Position numbers and translations under genes: made by a program. The notes below the pieces were generated by a model, which saw only the letters and a list, made by a program, of their open reading frames with translations, did no database searches and was not told the origin of the DNA. A stretch of DNA of 64,000 nt from Deltaproteobacteria bacterium (lineage in GTDB: Bacteria; Desulfobacterota; Binatia; HRBIN30; CADEER01): positions 93,250-157,249 of the forward strand of contig JAJCZJ010000022.1 in the NCBI GenBank assembly GCA_029262455.1, in the 5' to 3' direction. Shown here piece by piece: positions 8,460-17,280 of this stretch (within the stretch, counting starts at the first letter, position 1; each line of letters starts with the position of its first letter).

Positions 8460-9365
8460 ATGTCGGGGGAAACGTTGGGGGGCGACGCGGCTGCGCTAGT
8501 TGACGAGTTCGCCGTTGCTGAAGTTTGTGGCGTCGATCCCGTTGGAATCGAGCAAGACTCGGTGCGTGTACGTGCGGCGTTAGCGCGCTACGGGGTGGTC
8601 TGTTTGCCGATGAGTCGTGCTTTGGAGGATTCTGAGCTTCAGGTTGTGGCGGGGCTTTTTGGGGCGATCAAGGATCCGATCGGTCGCACGGTTCACGGTG
8701 GCTATTATCAGTACGACAAGCGGCGCCAAATCATTGATACCGGTTTTGTGCTGACAGATGAGCTTCGCGAGCAGCTCGGCGACCCGACTTTCGGCGGACT
8801 CGACGACAGGCGGCCCGGCTTGTTCGAGACCTACCATTGCGATGATACTTTCACCGAGGAACCGGCCGGGGCGACTGTACTGCATGCCCGCGACTTGCCA
8901 CCGAGCGGCGGTGGGCCGACTTGTTTCATCGATATGCGCAGTGCGTACGAGATGCTGGATGCGTCGATGAGGCAGCGGCTCGAGGGGCTCCGCGTCGTGT
9001 ACGCCTACAACAACGAGGATGCGTTCCCACCACGTCGCGCTGCGCGCGGCCCGGCCGAAGTGCTGGTGGAAGTTGCGCATCCGTTGGTGCGCACTCACCC
9101 GGTTGCCAAGACGCGGGCGCTGTTTATCGACTTGGACCGTGCGACGCACATCGAGGGAATGCCGATCGCGGAGGGGCAGTCGCTGCTGCAAGAGCTGCAA
9201 GCCCACGCCGAAGCCAATGCGCCCGCGTGCCAACACGAGTGGCGCGCTCACGATGTCCTGGTTTGGGACAACGCGTCGGTTCAGCACAAAGCGTCCGGGA
9301 ACTTCAAGGAGGGCGAGCCGCGCTGCTTTTGGCGTTATATGATTGCTGGCGAGCGCCCGGTTTGA
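8460..9365 (+). CDS. TauD/TfdA-like Fe(II)/2-oxoglutarate dioxygenase
   Basis: A 301-residue protein of the taurine dioxygenase fold. The iron-binding HxD is seen as H126-C-D128 in ETYHCDDTF. A distal histidine lies in VWDNASVQHKA (about residue 278), and an arginine for 2-oxoglutarate follows in CFWRYMIAGE (about 292). Such enzymes hydroxylate or cleave small acids, often sulfonates, phosphonates or aryloxy acids, with release of succinate and CO2. It starts 20 bases after the selenoprotein stop with only a weak Shine-Dalgarno sequence (GAAG), so it is probably translated from the shared operon message. Its presence supports a catabolic role for the cluster. The substrate is unknown. Confidence 0.82.
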   Translation: MSGETLGGDAAALVDEFAVAEVCGVDPVGIEQDSVRVRAALARYGVVCLPMSRALEDSELQVVAGLFGAIKDPIGRTVHGGYYQYDKRRQIIDTGFVLTDELREQLGDPTFGGLDDRRPGLFETYHCDDTFTEEPAGATVLHARDLPPSGGGPTCFIDMRSAYEMLDASMRQRLEGLRVVYAYNNEDAFPPRRAARGPAEVLVEVAHPLVRTHPVAKTRALFIDLDRATHIEGMPIAEGQSLLQELQAHAEANAPACQHEWRAHDVLVWDNASVQHKASGNFKEGEPRCFWRYMIAGERPV

Positions 9366-9464
9366 GCGCAATTGTAGGGTTCCGGCTCGGCGGCGCCTCG
9401 CCCCCCCGGCTTTTGGTGTTCCGGTTTTTGGTTTTGGCTCGGCTTCACCTCGCTCTGGTGACCT

Positions 9465-10805
9465 CTACTTCGATGGCTTGAGTGGACCGCTCGTTCGGGG
9501 CCAGATTCGCAGTAGCCCGAACATCGCTCGGATGGTGATCCATAGAGCGGTGACGATCCAGATCTGTTGCAGTGTTGCGTGCGGCGTTTGCTCGAGCACT
9601 GCGAGGGCTGCGATGCCTGCGCCTGATGCGGCGAGCATTGCGTTGCGCAGATAGCGGTAGTCGTGGCTGCCCCAGTGGATTCCGTCGGTGACGAACGAAA
9701 TGGCGTTGATCGGTTGGGCGATGGCTGCGACCAACCAGGCGGCGTGAAACGTCGTCGTGGCAGGGGTTCCGATCAGAAACAGGCTGACGGAGTTGGAACC
9801 CGCGAGCATGACCGCTGTGGTGGCGATTCCGGTTACCAGTCCCCACAAACACGCGATCCGGGCGGCCCGGAGGGCTCTGGGTACATCTCCGAGGCCGATG
9901 AAGTATCCAACCAGGCTTTGCGCGGTGGTCGCATAAGCATCGAGTAGGAACGCAGCGAAGATCCAGATCGACCGAATTGCTTGATGGGCGGCGCCGGTCT
10001 CGACGGAGATCAGGTTTGCGACGCGAGTCGCGTACATCAGAAACAACAGGAGTGATCCAGTGCGGACGACGAGATCGCGCCCGATGGTAAACAGTGCGTA
10101 GATGTCGGCGATCTTGCGCGGGCGTAGCAGGCCGTGGCGGTGTTGAAACCATCCGATCGCGGCGATCATGGCGACGAGCTGTCCGATCACCGAAGCCCAG
10201 GCGGCGCCGGTGATTCCGAGCGCGGGGATCGGTCCGGCGCCGTGGATCATCACGCTGTCGAGGGCGATGTTGATCGAATTGGACAGGATCGCGATGATTA
10301 GTGGCGTGCGCATGTCCTGTAATCCGCGAAACGCTCCGGAGACGGCGTGTGCAACGAGAATCGCCGGGGCGCCGATCAGCCGAATGCACAGATAGGTCGT
10401 CGATTCAGCCAAGACCTCTGCGTCTGCGCCGAAGAGCATGCAGAGCTCATCGATGAAGGGCAGGAAGGCGAAGAGAAGACCGAAGCCGAGTACTGCGGAG
10501 CACGTAACGGCGGTGCCAGCTGATCTTGCGATTGCGGACTCGTCCTCGATGCCGAATGCGTTGGCGACTTGGGTTTGCGTACCGATGCTCAGGAAGTTGA
10601 ATACCCAGAATATTCCGGCGAGTAGCGATGTGGCGATACCCAATCCCGCTAGCGACGGTTCACCGAGGCGGGCGACGAAGGCGGTGTCGATGAGGCCGGT
10701 GATCGGTTCGGCGGTAAGGGAGATGAGTACAGGCAGCGAGAGCCGGAGGAACGCCCGGTGCGGATGCGTCGCGAATGGGTGTTCGGCGCGACTTGGGTTC
10801 GGCAC
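9465..10805 (-). CDS. MATE family efflux transporter
   Basis: A 446-residue multi-pass membrane protein with the MATE/DinF pattern: LSLPVLISLTAEPITGLIDTAFVARLG at the N-terminus, about 12 hydrophobic segments, and the internal duplication typical of Na+- or H+-driven drug and metabolite antiporters. The start was set to GTG at 10805 because it shares its G with the TAG stop of the histidine phosphatase gene (TAGTG). The longer frame to 11114 only reads through that gene and is Arg/Pro-rich nonsense. Length and topology then match the family norm of about 450 residues. It is the last gene of a three-gene operon and is convergent with the dioxygenase gene. Confidence 0.88.
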   Translation of the reverse strand: MPNPSRAEHPFATHPHRAFLRLSLPVLISLTAEPITGLIDTAFVARLGEPSLAGLGIATSLLAGIFWVFNFLSIGTQTQVANAFGIEDESAIARSAGTAVTCSAVLGFGLLFAFLPFIDELCMLFGADAEVLAESTTYLCIRLIGAPAILVAHAVSGAFRGLQDMRTPLIIAILSNSINIALDSVMIHGAGPIPALGITGAAWASVIGQLVAMIAAIGWFQHRHGLLRPRKIADIYALFTIGRDLVVRTGSLLLFLMYATRVANLISVETGAAHQAIRSIWIFAAFLLDAYATTAQSLVGYFIGLGDVPRALRAARIACLWGLVTGIATTAVMLAGSNSVSLFLIGTPATTTFHAAWLVAAIAQPINAISFVTDGIHWGSHDYRYLRNAMLAASGAGIAALAVLEQTPHATLQQIWIVTALWITIRAMFGLLRIWPRTSGPLKPSK

Positions 10806-11434
10806 TATGGGTTGGTCGAGCGTTCCTGCGCCCAAGTCTCGAGATGGGCAGCATCGTTGAGACCGAGCATGCGGGCACGACCGTTTCCGTCGAAGGCGAT
10901 CCGCGTGATCGACGTGTTGAAAACGAAGAGCCCTTCGAGTGCCTTGACCGGAATTCCGAGCAGGCCGATCACGGCACAGCGAATCGAGCCACCGTGAGTG
11001 ACAATGATGACTTTTTGGCCAGGGTGCGCGGCGGCGATTTTTCGGGTCGCGCCACTGACGCGCTGTGCGGTGTCGTCGTATGATTCGCCGTTGGGAAACT
11101 TCACGTGGTGCCAACCCTCGGCGAACATCGCCGGCAGATGTTCTTGTAGCTCTGCCTTACTCATTCCGGTGGCGTCGCCGACGTTGATTTCGCGCAGATC
11201 TTCGCGTGGTTTGACCGTCAGCTGTAGCGCCTTGGCGATTGGTTCTGCGGTTTGCACCGCGCGCGTTAGGTCGGACGAGTAGATGGCGGCGGGGTTCTCG
11301 TGTGCCAAACGCGCGGCAACGCGGCGCGCTTGGGATCGACCGGTTTCGTCGAGATCGGTGTCGGAATGTCCTTGAAATCGTTTGGCGGCGTTCTGCGCAG
11401 TTTGACCGTGGCGCACGAAGTAAATTTCGGTCAT
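10805..11434 (-). CDS. Histidine phosphatase family protein (phosphoglycerate mutase-like)
   Basis: A 209-residue protein with the catalytic RHGQT motif at residues 8-12 (MTEIYFVRHGQT), a YSSDLTRAVQTAEPIA segment that supplies the second arginine, a central acidic E in REINVGDATG, and the second catalytic histidine in IIVTHGGSIRC. This is the complete active site of the branch-2 histidine phosphatases, such as cobalamin-phosphate phosphatases and broad-specificity sugar phosphatases. The ATG at 11434 fits the family start better than the in-frame TTG at 11440. It lies 9 bases downstream of the thioredoxin/TPR gene and is coupled to the MATE gene. The natural substrate cannot be told. Confidence 0.88.
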   Translation of the reverse strand: MTEIYFVRHGQTAQNAAKRFQGHSDTDLDETGRSQARRVAARLAHENPAAIYSSDLTRAVQTAEPIAKALQLTVKPREDLREINVGDATGMSKAELQEHLPAMFAEGWHHVKFPNGESYDDTAQRVSGATRKIAAAHPGQKVIIVTHGGSIRCAVIGLLGIPVKALEGLFVFNTSITRIAFDGNGRARMLGLNDAAHLETWAQERSTNP

Positions 11435-11443
11435 TGCCAAAGA

Positions 11444-12313
11444 CTAAGAGAACAACACGCGCGATAGCTCCGAGCGAAACCGATCGGTGAGCTCATGCTC
11501 GCCGCCGAGGAGATCGAAGATGTCGATCATCGCTTTACGGGCAGCATCGTCGCTGAAGTTGCGATCCTTCCTGACGATCTCCAGGTAGTGCGCCAGGGCT
11601 TCCTCGTAGCTCGATCGCGCCGCGAGAATCTGCGCCAAGCCGAACCGGGCTTCGTGATCGGAAGGATTCCTTTCGAGGCGCGCTTCGAATTCGGCGGTGT
11701 CGCCGGCTCCCTCGCCGGCGGCTGCAATACGAATCGTGGCGACCAACTGATCGCCGCGGCGTCTTTCGTCGGTGCCAGGGGTGATTCGATCCAATAGATC
11801 GAGCGCTTCGTCGTTGCTCCCGTCCGCGTGTTTCAGGAACGCGAGTGCCAGCAGCGCCGAATCGTGGCGCGGATCCTCGGACAAAGCAGCAACGAGTTTC
11901 GTGTCGGCAGCAGCGGTGTCACCGTCATCGATGAGGTCCACCGCCTCAGCGACGAGGCGGTCGGCAGCACTCGGCAGCAGCTGTGCGAGAAAGTCGCGGA
12001 TCGCCGGCTCCGGTTGGGCGCCGAGAAAACTCGCTACCGGCTTGGCGTCGCGGAAGCCGACGACCATCGGGATCGATTGTACTCCAAAGGCCGAGGCCAA
12101 CTCCGGGCTGTTGTCGATATCGACCTTGACCAAGACAACTTTGCCGGCTTGCTCGTTGACGACGCCTTCGAGAACCGGCCCGAGAGCCTTGCATGGGCCA
12201 CACCACTCGGCCCAGAAGTCGACGATGACCGGAACGGTCTTTGACCGTTCGAGAACTTTCGCTTCGAAGTCCGCGTCGTTGGCTTCGAGGATGAAGGGCT
12301 GGGCTTGGGGCAT
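11444..12313 (-). CDS. cnoX: Thioredoxin-TPR protein, CnoX/YbbN-like
   Basis: A 289-residue protein. Residues 1 to about 105 form a thioredoxin domain with a complete WCGPC active site and the cis-proline in QSIPMVVGF. The rest is a helical tetratricopeptide-like region (TAAADTKLVAALSEDPRHDSAL, then a C-terminal DUF3746-like SSYEEALAHYLEIVR). The architecture and length match CnoX (YbbN), a holdase co-chaperone that protects proteins from chlorine stress and hands them to GroEL. Unlike E. coli YbbN, which has SxxC, both cysteines are present, so it may also be an active oxidoreductase. The start was chosen at ATG 12313; the only upstream alternative is TTG 12331. It is the first gene of the operon. 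Confidence 0.82.
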   Translation of the reverse strand: MPQAQPFILEANDADFEAKVLERSKTVPVIVDFWAEWCGPCKALGPVLEGVVNEQAGKVVLVKVDIDNSPELASAFGVQSIPMVVGFRDAKPVASFLGAQPEPAIRDFLAQLLPSAADRLVAEAVDLIDDGDTAAADTKLVAALSEDPRHDSALLALAFLKHADGSNDEALDLLDRITPGTDERRRGDQLVATIRIAAAGEGAGDTAEFEARLERNPSDHEARFGLAQILAARSSYEEALAHYLEIVRKDRNFSDDAARKAMIDIFDLLGGEHELTDRFRSELSRVLFS

Positions 12314-13232
12314 CCCCCACAGGTATCGCAATGTACGTCGGCGGAAAAGGCACTCGGAGTCAGGTTAGTGGCGACACTTGAAGCTCAGCCGGGTGGCCGT
12401 GCAGGCGTTTTCCGGGAAGGAAAAGAGCGCTGCTCTAAAGGTTCCGGTTCCCTGTGAGTTTCCGAGGTGAAAATGAAGTTGCAGTGGGAGGTCGGATTCG
12501 TTCACCGGGAAGTTGCCGTTAGTGCCGGAAATGCTGAATCTGGCCCCGCCGCCGCGGGATCTTTTCGAAACCGTCAGGCGACCCGTCGAAGTGGTCAGTG
12601 ACACGGGGGTGGAGCTGCCGCCGATAGCAGAAAAACGGCCGGGACGAAAAGCCACGCCCGAGAACGTAGCTCGGCTCCCGACGCGGCTCTACAACAACAG
12701 AAGAAGAATCAGCCACCCGTGAGCAACAGCGCTAGAGACGTCATCACGAGCTCTCCCCAGCCCGACCCGCGCTACGGACGTTCACTATCCCCTCTCCCTC
12801 GTTCAGGGCTTCGTAACCCCTCGAAGTTCGAGCGTGTCAAAAACGACCCGTAAGACGGTAGCTTGGCATAGCCCAGCGGTCCGGCATCGCACAACCGACA
12901 GGGAGGAAGAGGTGGCCAGCAATTCGCATGGAAAAGACACTCTCTTCGAGAGCAACGTCCAGCTTCTAACTAATGCTGGGAGTACCCGCTCGAATCGCGC
13001 CTTTTTGTGCTTCGAGTGGACCAGACCTGGACAATCGCCCGGCGGTCGACGGACCGATTCGGGATTTGCTAGCGTACCCATTCGAGCCGCCAATAGGCTT
13101 GATCGATTGTTTCGACCGATCTTCTCTGTATGGAATTATTTTTGTTTAGATATCGTCGTCACAACATTTAGCAACTTTGCAAGTTTTGAGAAACGCAACT
13201 GTTGATCTTTCCGTAACCTATGGGGGTTTGCT
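12314..13232. other. Long intergenic region
   Basis: These 900 bases contain no gene I would accept with confidence. The only suggestive piece is a minus-strand frame at 12365-12688. A plus-strand frame at 12834-13205 has no domain, signal or plausible composition. Base composition becomes AT-richer from about 13100 towards the metzincin lipoprotein gene, whose ribosome binding site (TATGGGGG) ends the region. Confidence 0.5.
12365..12688 (-). pseudogene. Possible C-terminal fragment of a secreted beta-rich protein
   Basis: The open frame reads RFSISGTNGNFPVNESDLPL... and ends in FSFPENACTATRLSFKCRH. Its alternating beta pattern and paired late cysteines resemble the C-terminal repeats of secreted proteins. 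No signal peptide, proper start or upstream domain exists: the frame is closed by a stop at 12689-12691, and the first internal start is GTG 12655. It is either a remnant or chance. Confidence 0.25.
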
Positions 13233-14438
13233 ATGAAAGCGTTTTGGTACCTGGTTCTAGTGGTAGTGTTGACGGGTTGTTTTGAAATTTCACCTGACAA
13301 CTTGAATCTCTATGTTCCCAATAGCCCGGTCACCTTGAAGTTCAAGGCCGGCAAGGCGCCCTACACCTACCAGTACCGCTTTAGAAACGGCACCCAAATG
13401 GAGAGCAGCACCAGTCAGAATCAGGTCCAACTCACTGAAACTCAAACCGGGCTCATGGAAGTGACAGCCACCGATGCCGATGGCAACAGCTCCAACTTCG
13501 ATTACGAGATCACGAGCAATCCGCGTTTTTTCGTGAAACCGTATTATGTCTACCCAACGGACTTGGGGTTTCACCAAGAACACGTGGACGCAATCGAAGC
13601 GGCGATGGTCGAGGTTCGGGAGTTCTACCGACAAAAGACAGGCATTCAATTTAGAGTGGAGGACGTAGCCTCCGTCGCCGGACCAAACTACGCCCAAATG
13701 CGATGTGGCCCCTCACTCCCCAGTGCGTGCGTGAGCGATCCGGCGGCTTTTCCAGGGTGGCAAACCTCCCTCCAGACGGTCCTCGGAGGCGCTGGATACC
13801 CCGAACACCAAGTCAGCCTCCTATTTGTTCTCGGCGGAGGCGGCCAAGTTTGGGGCATTCTTCGAGACAAGAACACCATCAACTACGAAGGGCACTCAAT
13901 CGTAGGGGACTGGGTCCTGGAACCTCTTTCTGGAATACAAACGCCGGGAAGTTATCACTGCGGATTGGCCGAACCCGGGACCTGTACGCGGGATGGTGCC
14001 ATCGGCGCGGTTATCCACGAACTTGGCCATGGTTTGGGGCTCCACCACCCCGAGGTCGGCGATCGCGAGGGCTCCGTGATGTACTATCACTTTGAGTACC
14101 CCAACATCGGCTTCAATGATTATGAGATCAAGGCGCTCAAGGATCGTACATTCTTCAAGGGCCCACGATACAACGAAGGCCGCAACACCAAATTGTATTT
14201 TTCAAACCAAAATGTGCTCACTCGAGGCTCGACAGTGACGCTCCATGGATTCGGTTTCCAAGCCGGCAACCAGGTGCTCTTCGTCCACGAAGATGGCACG
14301 ACATTGATCAATCCACAGGTGCTGGATTGGTTTCAAATCAGATTTACAGTGCCCCAAGAAGTAAAGTCCGGTTACATATTGGTCGTACGCGCCAATGGGG
14401 ACCGCACCAATTCGGTAAATTTCAACGTAGTGAATTGA
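13233..14438 (+). CDS. Metzincin-type metalloprotease lipoprotein with IPT/TIG-like domain
   Basis: A 401-residue secreted lipoprotein. The N-terminus is a lipoprotein signal with lipobox LTGC (Cys16). Residues 25-95 look like an Ig-like domain. The protease domain carries HELGHGLGLHH (H262-H272), the zinc-binding HExxHxxGxxH of metzincins, followed by SVMYYHFEY as the Met-turn. Residues from about 315 to the end (LTRGSTVTLHGFGFQAGNQVLFV) look like an IPT/TIG fold. It should be anchored in the outer or inner membrane and act outside the cytoplasm; substrates are unknown. The ribosome binding site is GGGGG, 7 bases before the ATG. Its relation to the two larger Thr-Pro metalloproteases downstream is limited to the zinc motif. 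Confidence 0.85.
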   Translation: MKAFWYLVLVVVLTGCFEISPDNLNLYVPNSPVTLKFKAGKAPYTYQYRFRNGTQMESSTSQNQVQLTETQTGLMEVTATDADGNSSNFDYEITSNPRFFVKPYYVYPTDLGFHQEHVDAIEAAMVEVREFYRQKTGIQFRVEDVASVAGPNYAQMRCGPSLPSACVSDPAAFPGWQTSLQTVLGGAGYPEHQVSLLFVLGGGGQVWGILRDKNTINYEGHSIVGDWVLEPLSGIQTPGSYHCGLAEPGTCTRDGAIGAVIHELGHGLGLHHPEVGDREGSVMYYHFEYPNIGFNDYEIKALKDRTFFKGPRYNEGRNTKLYFSNQNVLTRGSTVTLHGFGFQAGNQVLFVHEDGTTLINPQVLDWFQIRFTVPQEVKSGYILVVRANGDRTNSVNFNVVN

Positions 14439-14630
14439 CAGTCCCTTGAAAAACAGGCGCGCCAGCGAAAATGAGGATTGTCGTGTTGAGCAAGGCGGCA
14501 AACCGGCAGGTCTCCCGAAGCCTTGGCGAAGACTGGAGGCAAAGCACAGTCTTTTGTTGAGGATTGACCAGCGCAGCCGTCGCGCGAAAAGACCATTTGC
14601 AGCGCGCGTTCTGTTTTTCAACGGGCTGTC
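14439..14630 (+). repeat. Dispersed intergenic repeat, copy A
   Basis: About 190 bp with inverted ends: CTTGAAAAACAGGCGCG near the left end and CGCGTTCTGTTTTTCAACGG at the right end. The internal landmark TTTTGTTGAGGATT and the segment AAAGACCATTTGCAGCGCGC are shared with the other three copies. Compared with copy B it has an insertion of about 25 bases in its middle. It begins directly after the metzincin stop codon. No coding sequence is present. Confidence 0.75.
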
Positions 14631-14725
14631 GAGGTCCAACAGCGAAGCTTCTCTTGCCTCATGGGAGATCCTCGCTGGGTCGCGAAAAGAGTATTGCATC
14701 AACCTTGGCGCCCGCAATCTGCGGG

Positions 14726-15235
14726 TTAGTCGCGGCGCCGTGGGCGCAGTCCGGCCAGCCCTGCTCCGGCCGCTACCAGCAAGCTGGCGGTCGTCGCCGG
14801 CTGGGGAGATCCGGAACCGGGGTAGGATCGCCGCGACTTCGATGAACCGCTTCGCGCCACCTGCGCAGGCGCACTTCTTCGACGGTTCTGCAGTTGCGTC
14901 GGATTCTGCGGGTGTTGCTGCGGCACCTTCACCTGCACACTCACTTGATGGCTCCGGGGGTATGCGAGCTCGGTGATGCCCGCGACCATCGGCACCGGCA
15001 CCGCTGCCGACATCGCATGGGCGGGACTCGGGTTGAGAATTGATTCCGTCACCGCCACGACCGCCGTCCAGCGCGTGATCAACGCGTGCGGCAGACTGAG
15101 GTCGGTGACGCGCTTGCGAATCGCGGCATCCGACTCTTTGCCGCGCTGGTCCTGCGGCAGGTAGCTCAGCTGATCCATCGAATCCGCAATCGCGTTCTGA
15201 CGCTTTCGCACAGACGGCGTTACAAGCTGGTTTAA
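14726..15235 (-). pseudogene. Possible gene remnant with a PEP-CTERM-like tail
   Basis: The minus-strand frame here ends in SPQPATTASLLVAAGAGLAGL followed by RPRRRD. This recalls the C-terminal sorting signal of exported proteins (Pro-rich motif, hydrophobic helix, Arg cluster), but the canonical PEP is replaced by SPQP. Upstream residues have no recognisable domain, and there is no clear start or ribosome binding site. Chance or a decayed gene are both possible. Confidence 0.2.
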
Positions 15236-15532
15236 GATCATCGCCTTTGCCGCGCCGTTCTCGCGGTCTTTACGAGGGCGTTGTTGGGTTTCGAGCGCCG
15301 CCGGGCGCGCGAGTATGGCGTCGAGGGCCGCGGCGGAGCGGTAACGGCGATCCAGCGCTGCGGCTCGGCGCTCAACACGAACATCCACTTTAACACGCTG
15401 GTGGCCGAGGGAGTGTTCGAGGGAGGTATCGACGGCCCACTGCACTTCGTTCCGTCGGAGCGTGCGCCAACCGATGTGGAGGTAGGGCGGTTGTTGGTGG
15501 CTGTGCGGCGGCGAATCGTGTGCTTGGTGTGA
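15179..15532 (+). pseudogene. Degenerate IS91-type (Y2) transposase fragment
   Basis: Translation of this frame gives NRVLTLS, RRRYKLV, an in-frame TAA at 15233-15235, then DHRLCRAVLAVFTRALLGFE and GRGGAVTAIQRCGSALNTN followed by IHFNTLVAEGVFEG. These pieces match the middle of IS91/IS801-family transposases, where the consensus runs WVLTLPYRLRY, then a DHRLCRAV-like stretch, then the QRFGSALNLNVHFH core. The N-terminal and C-terminal parts are missing, the second histidine of the core is Asn (HFN), and a nonsense codon interrupts it, so this is a dead relic. No terminal sequences of the element could be identified. Confidence 0.75.
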
Positions 15533-15708
15533 ACGCTGATGCGGTGCAAGACAAAGAAGGCCACGGATGAACGCGCATGAACACTGATTGCAGAAGGTGG
15601 GAGGGCTGCGCCCGAGCCGGGTAGCGGATCCGGATCGTTAAGCGCGTTCGCGTGATCGGTTGACCGCTTCGGCTGCAACCCGGGGGGCGAGTTTCTCTGG
15701 CTGTTTAG

Positions 15709-17280
15709 TTAGGTGGGGGTCGGGGTGCGGCTCGGTGTAGGTGTTCGTGTCATCGTTGGACCGCTCCCGCTGCAGCCGGGCGCGGGGTTGGCGCCCGGTG
15801 TACAGGTGTGAGTGCGGCTCGGTGTTCGCGACCGCGTAGGTGTGCGTGTCCGTGTAGGTGTGCGGGTGCGGGTTAGGGTGTGCGTGCAGCGCCGCTCCTG
15901 GGAAATCGAGAACGTGCTGACGGGTGTTCGTTCAGCCGTGAAGAGTTTGACCTCGTGCTTCAATGCGGGCCCGGATGGATTTCTGGCAACTTCGACGGCG
16001 ACGCGCCAATCGCCACAACCATGGATCGGTCGGTTGAAGTCGACGAAACGGCCTTGAGGTTCGAGTGTCCAGCAGCACTGCGAGTCGCCGGCGACGACAT
16101 CGATCACCTTGATGTTGGCTCCCGGAAGACTCGGGCACGGAAAGGCGAGGCCGAAGTGCGATCGCAAGCGATAGGAACACCCCTCTTCCGTCGGAGTCGG
16201 TGTGAAGCGCGTTGGCAGAAGTTGCCAGCGCGTGTTTTCGCGCAGTACCCAGCCTTGCCCCTCGGCGTAGCAGGCTTGGTCGGTGCAGGGTGGATCGATG
16301 GTGACGGTGTAGAGGTCGGGGTCGAGGCCGGCGAATCGGAATTCGGCGTTTGGCGGCACCACTCTGACCGACCTTCCGCTGGGTTCCAGGAGAGCCGTGT
16401 AGTTGGATGCGAATCTGGGGTTTCCGTCTTGAAGGAGGCTACCGACCAGCGACGCTTTGGTGCTGGGCGTGATTCCCCGCGGTGTCGGCAGGGGCGTCGG
16501 GGTGTACGTTCGGGTCAAAGGGACGTAAACGAAGACATCGCGATCCTCGACGGTCACTTCGGCTGGATCAACCCAACACCCGTGCGTCCCGCAACGATCG
16601 TCGAGCTGAATCGCGTAGTCGCCAGGACGCAGGTTGTTGAAGCAGAAGACTCCTGTCCGATCTGGATCGGCTTGGCGTCCGATGGGCAACAGCTCGGCGG
16701 CGACGGGCGTATCGCAGGGCGCGGAAAATCGGTTGGTTCCCGCACAACCGCAAATGTTGAATCTGGTGCGCGGGGTGGGAGTTGCGGATGGAGTCGGAGT
16801 GAGGAACCCGCAGAACGGGCATCCGTCGGGCGGAAAGAGCAACACCTGGAATCTCGGACAGCTGGTCGGGACTTCGCAGACGGTCGGCGTCGGAGACCCA
16901 GTTGGTGTCTCGGTCTTGGTCACTGATGATGTCTCAGTCGGTACCGGGGTTTTGGTCGAGACGGGTGGCTGGGTGTTGGTTGGCGGAGGTCTTGGCGTCG
17001 TGGCAGGACAGCCCTGTAGGGCGAAGCCGACGCAGCGAATTAGTCCGCTGACCTGAACCGGACCGACGCAGGCCTCGCAGGGGATTGGCAGGTTTGGGCA
17101 GCTGGAAACGTCGCGGTTACCCAAGGCGATGTCTACGATGCGGATGAGCTCTGCGACTTGGACCGCACCGTCGCCGTCACAGTCGCATTCGCAGACCGTA
17201 CTTCCTTGGGCTGGTAGGGCGAGAATAAACAGCACCAAGATGCATCCGCCGATGCATCGGCCTCCGACAAGAACCTTCAT
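15709..17280 (-). CDS. Secreted dockerin-like, Thr/Pro-rich protein
   Basis: A 523-residue exported protein. The start at ATG 17280 is preceded by GGGGGC and gives a clean signal peptide (residues 1-27, LALPAQG). A dockerin-like calcium motif follows (CDCDGDGAVQVAELIRIVDIALG, about residues 31-53), with a second, weaker copy lacking the Asp residues. A Thr-Pro linker comes next, then several Cys-rich beta modules with carboxypeptidase-regulatory-like texture (GDYAIQLDDRCGTHGCW; LYTVTIDPPCTDQACY). The protein ends in a Thr/Pro/Arg tail that runs right to the stop (TPTPSRTPTPT), so the linker-like tail caps nothing. It is probably an extracellular or surface protein; no enzymatic domain is seen. 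Confidence 0.75.
   Translation of the reverse strand: MKVLVGGRCIGGCILVLFILALPAQGSTVCECDCDGDGAVQVAELIRIVDIALGNRDVSSCPNLPIPCEACVGPVQVSGLIRCVGFALQGCPATTPRPPPTNTQPPVSTKTPVPTETSSVTKTETPTGSPTPTVCEVPTSCPRFQVLLFPPDGCPFCGFLTPTPSATPTPRTRFNICGCAGTNRFSAPCDTPVAAELLPIGRQADPDRTGVFCFNNLRPGDYAIQLDDRCGTHGCWVDPAEVTVEDRDVFVYVPLTRTYTPTPLPTPRGITPSTKASLVGSLLQDGNPRFASNYTALLEPSGRSVRVVPPNAEFRFAGLDPDLYTVTIDPPCTDQACYAEGQGWVLRENTRWQLLPTRFTPTPTEEGCSYRLRSHFGLAFPCPSLPGANIKVIDVVAGDSQCCWTLEPQGRFVDFNRPIHGCGDWRVAVEVARNPSGPALKHEVKLFTAERTPVSTFSISQERRCTHTLTRTRTPTRTRTPTRSRTPSRTHTCTPGANPAPGCSGSGPTMTRTPTPSRTPTPT

Noticed and set aside
9465..11114. Extended N-terminus of the MATE protein
   Set aside because: The first 103 residues are read-through of the histidine phosphatase gene in another frame; the GTG at 10805 overlaps that gene's stop.
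12834..13205. Plus-strand 123-codon frame before the metzincin lipoprotein
   Set aside because: No ribosome binding site, domain or plausible composition.
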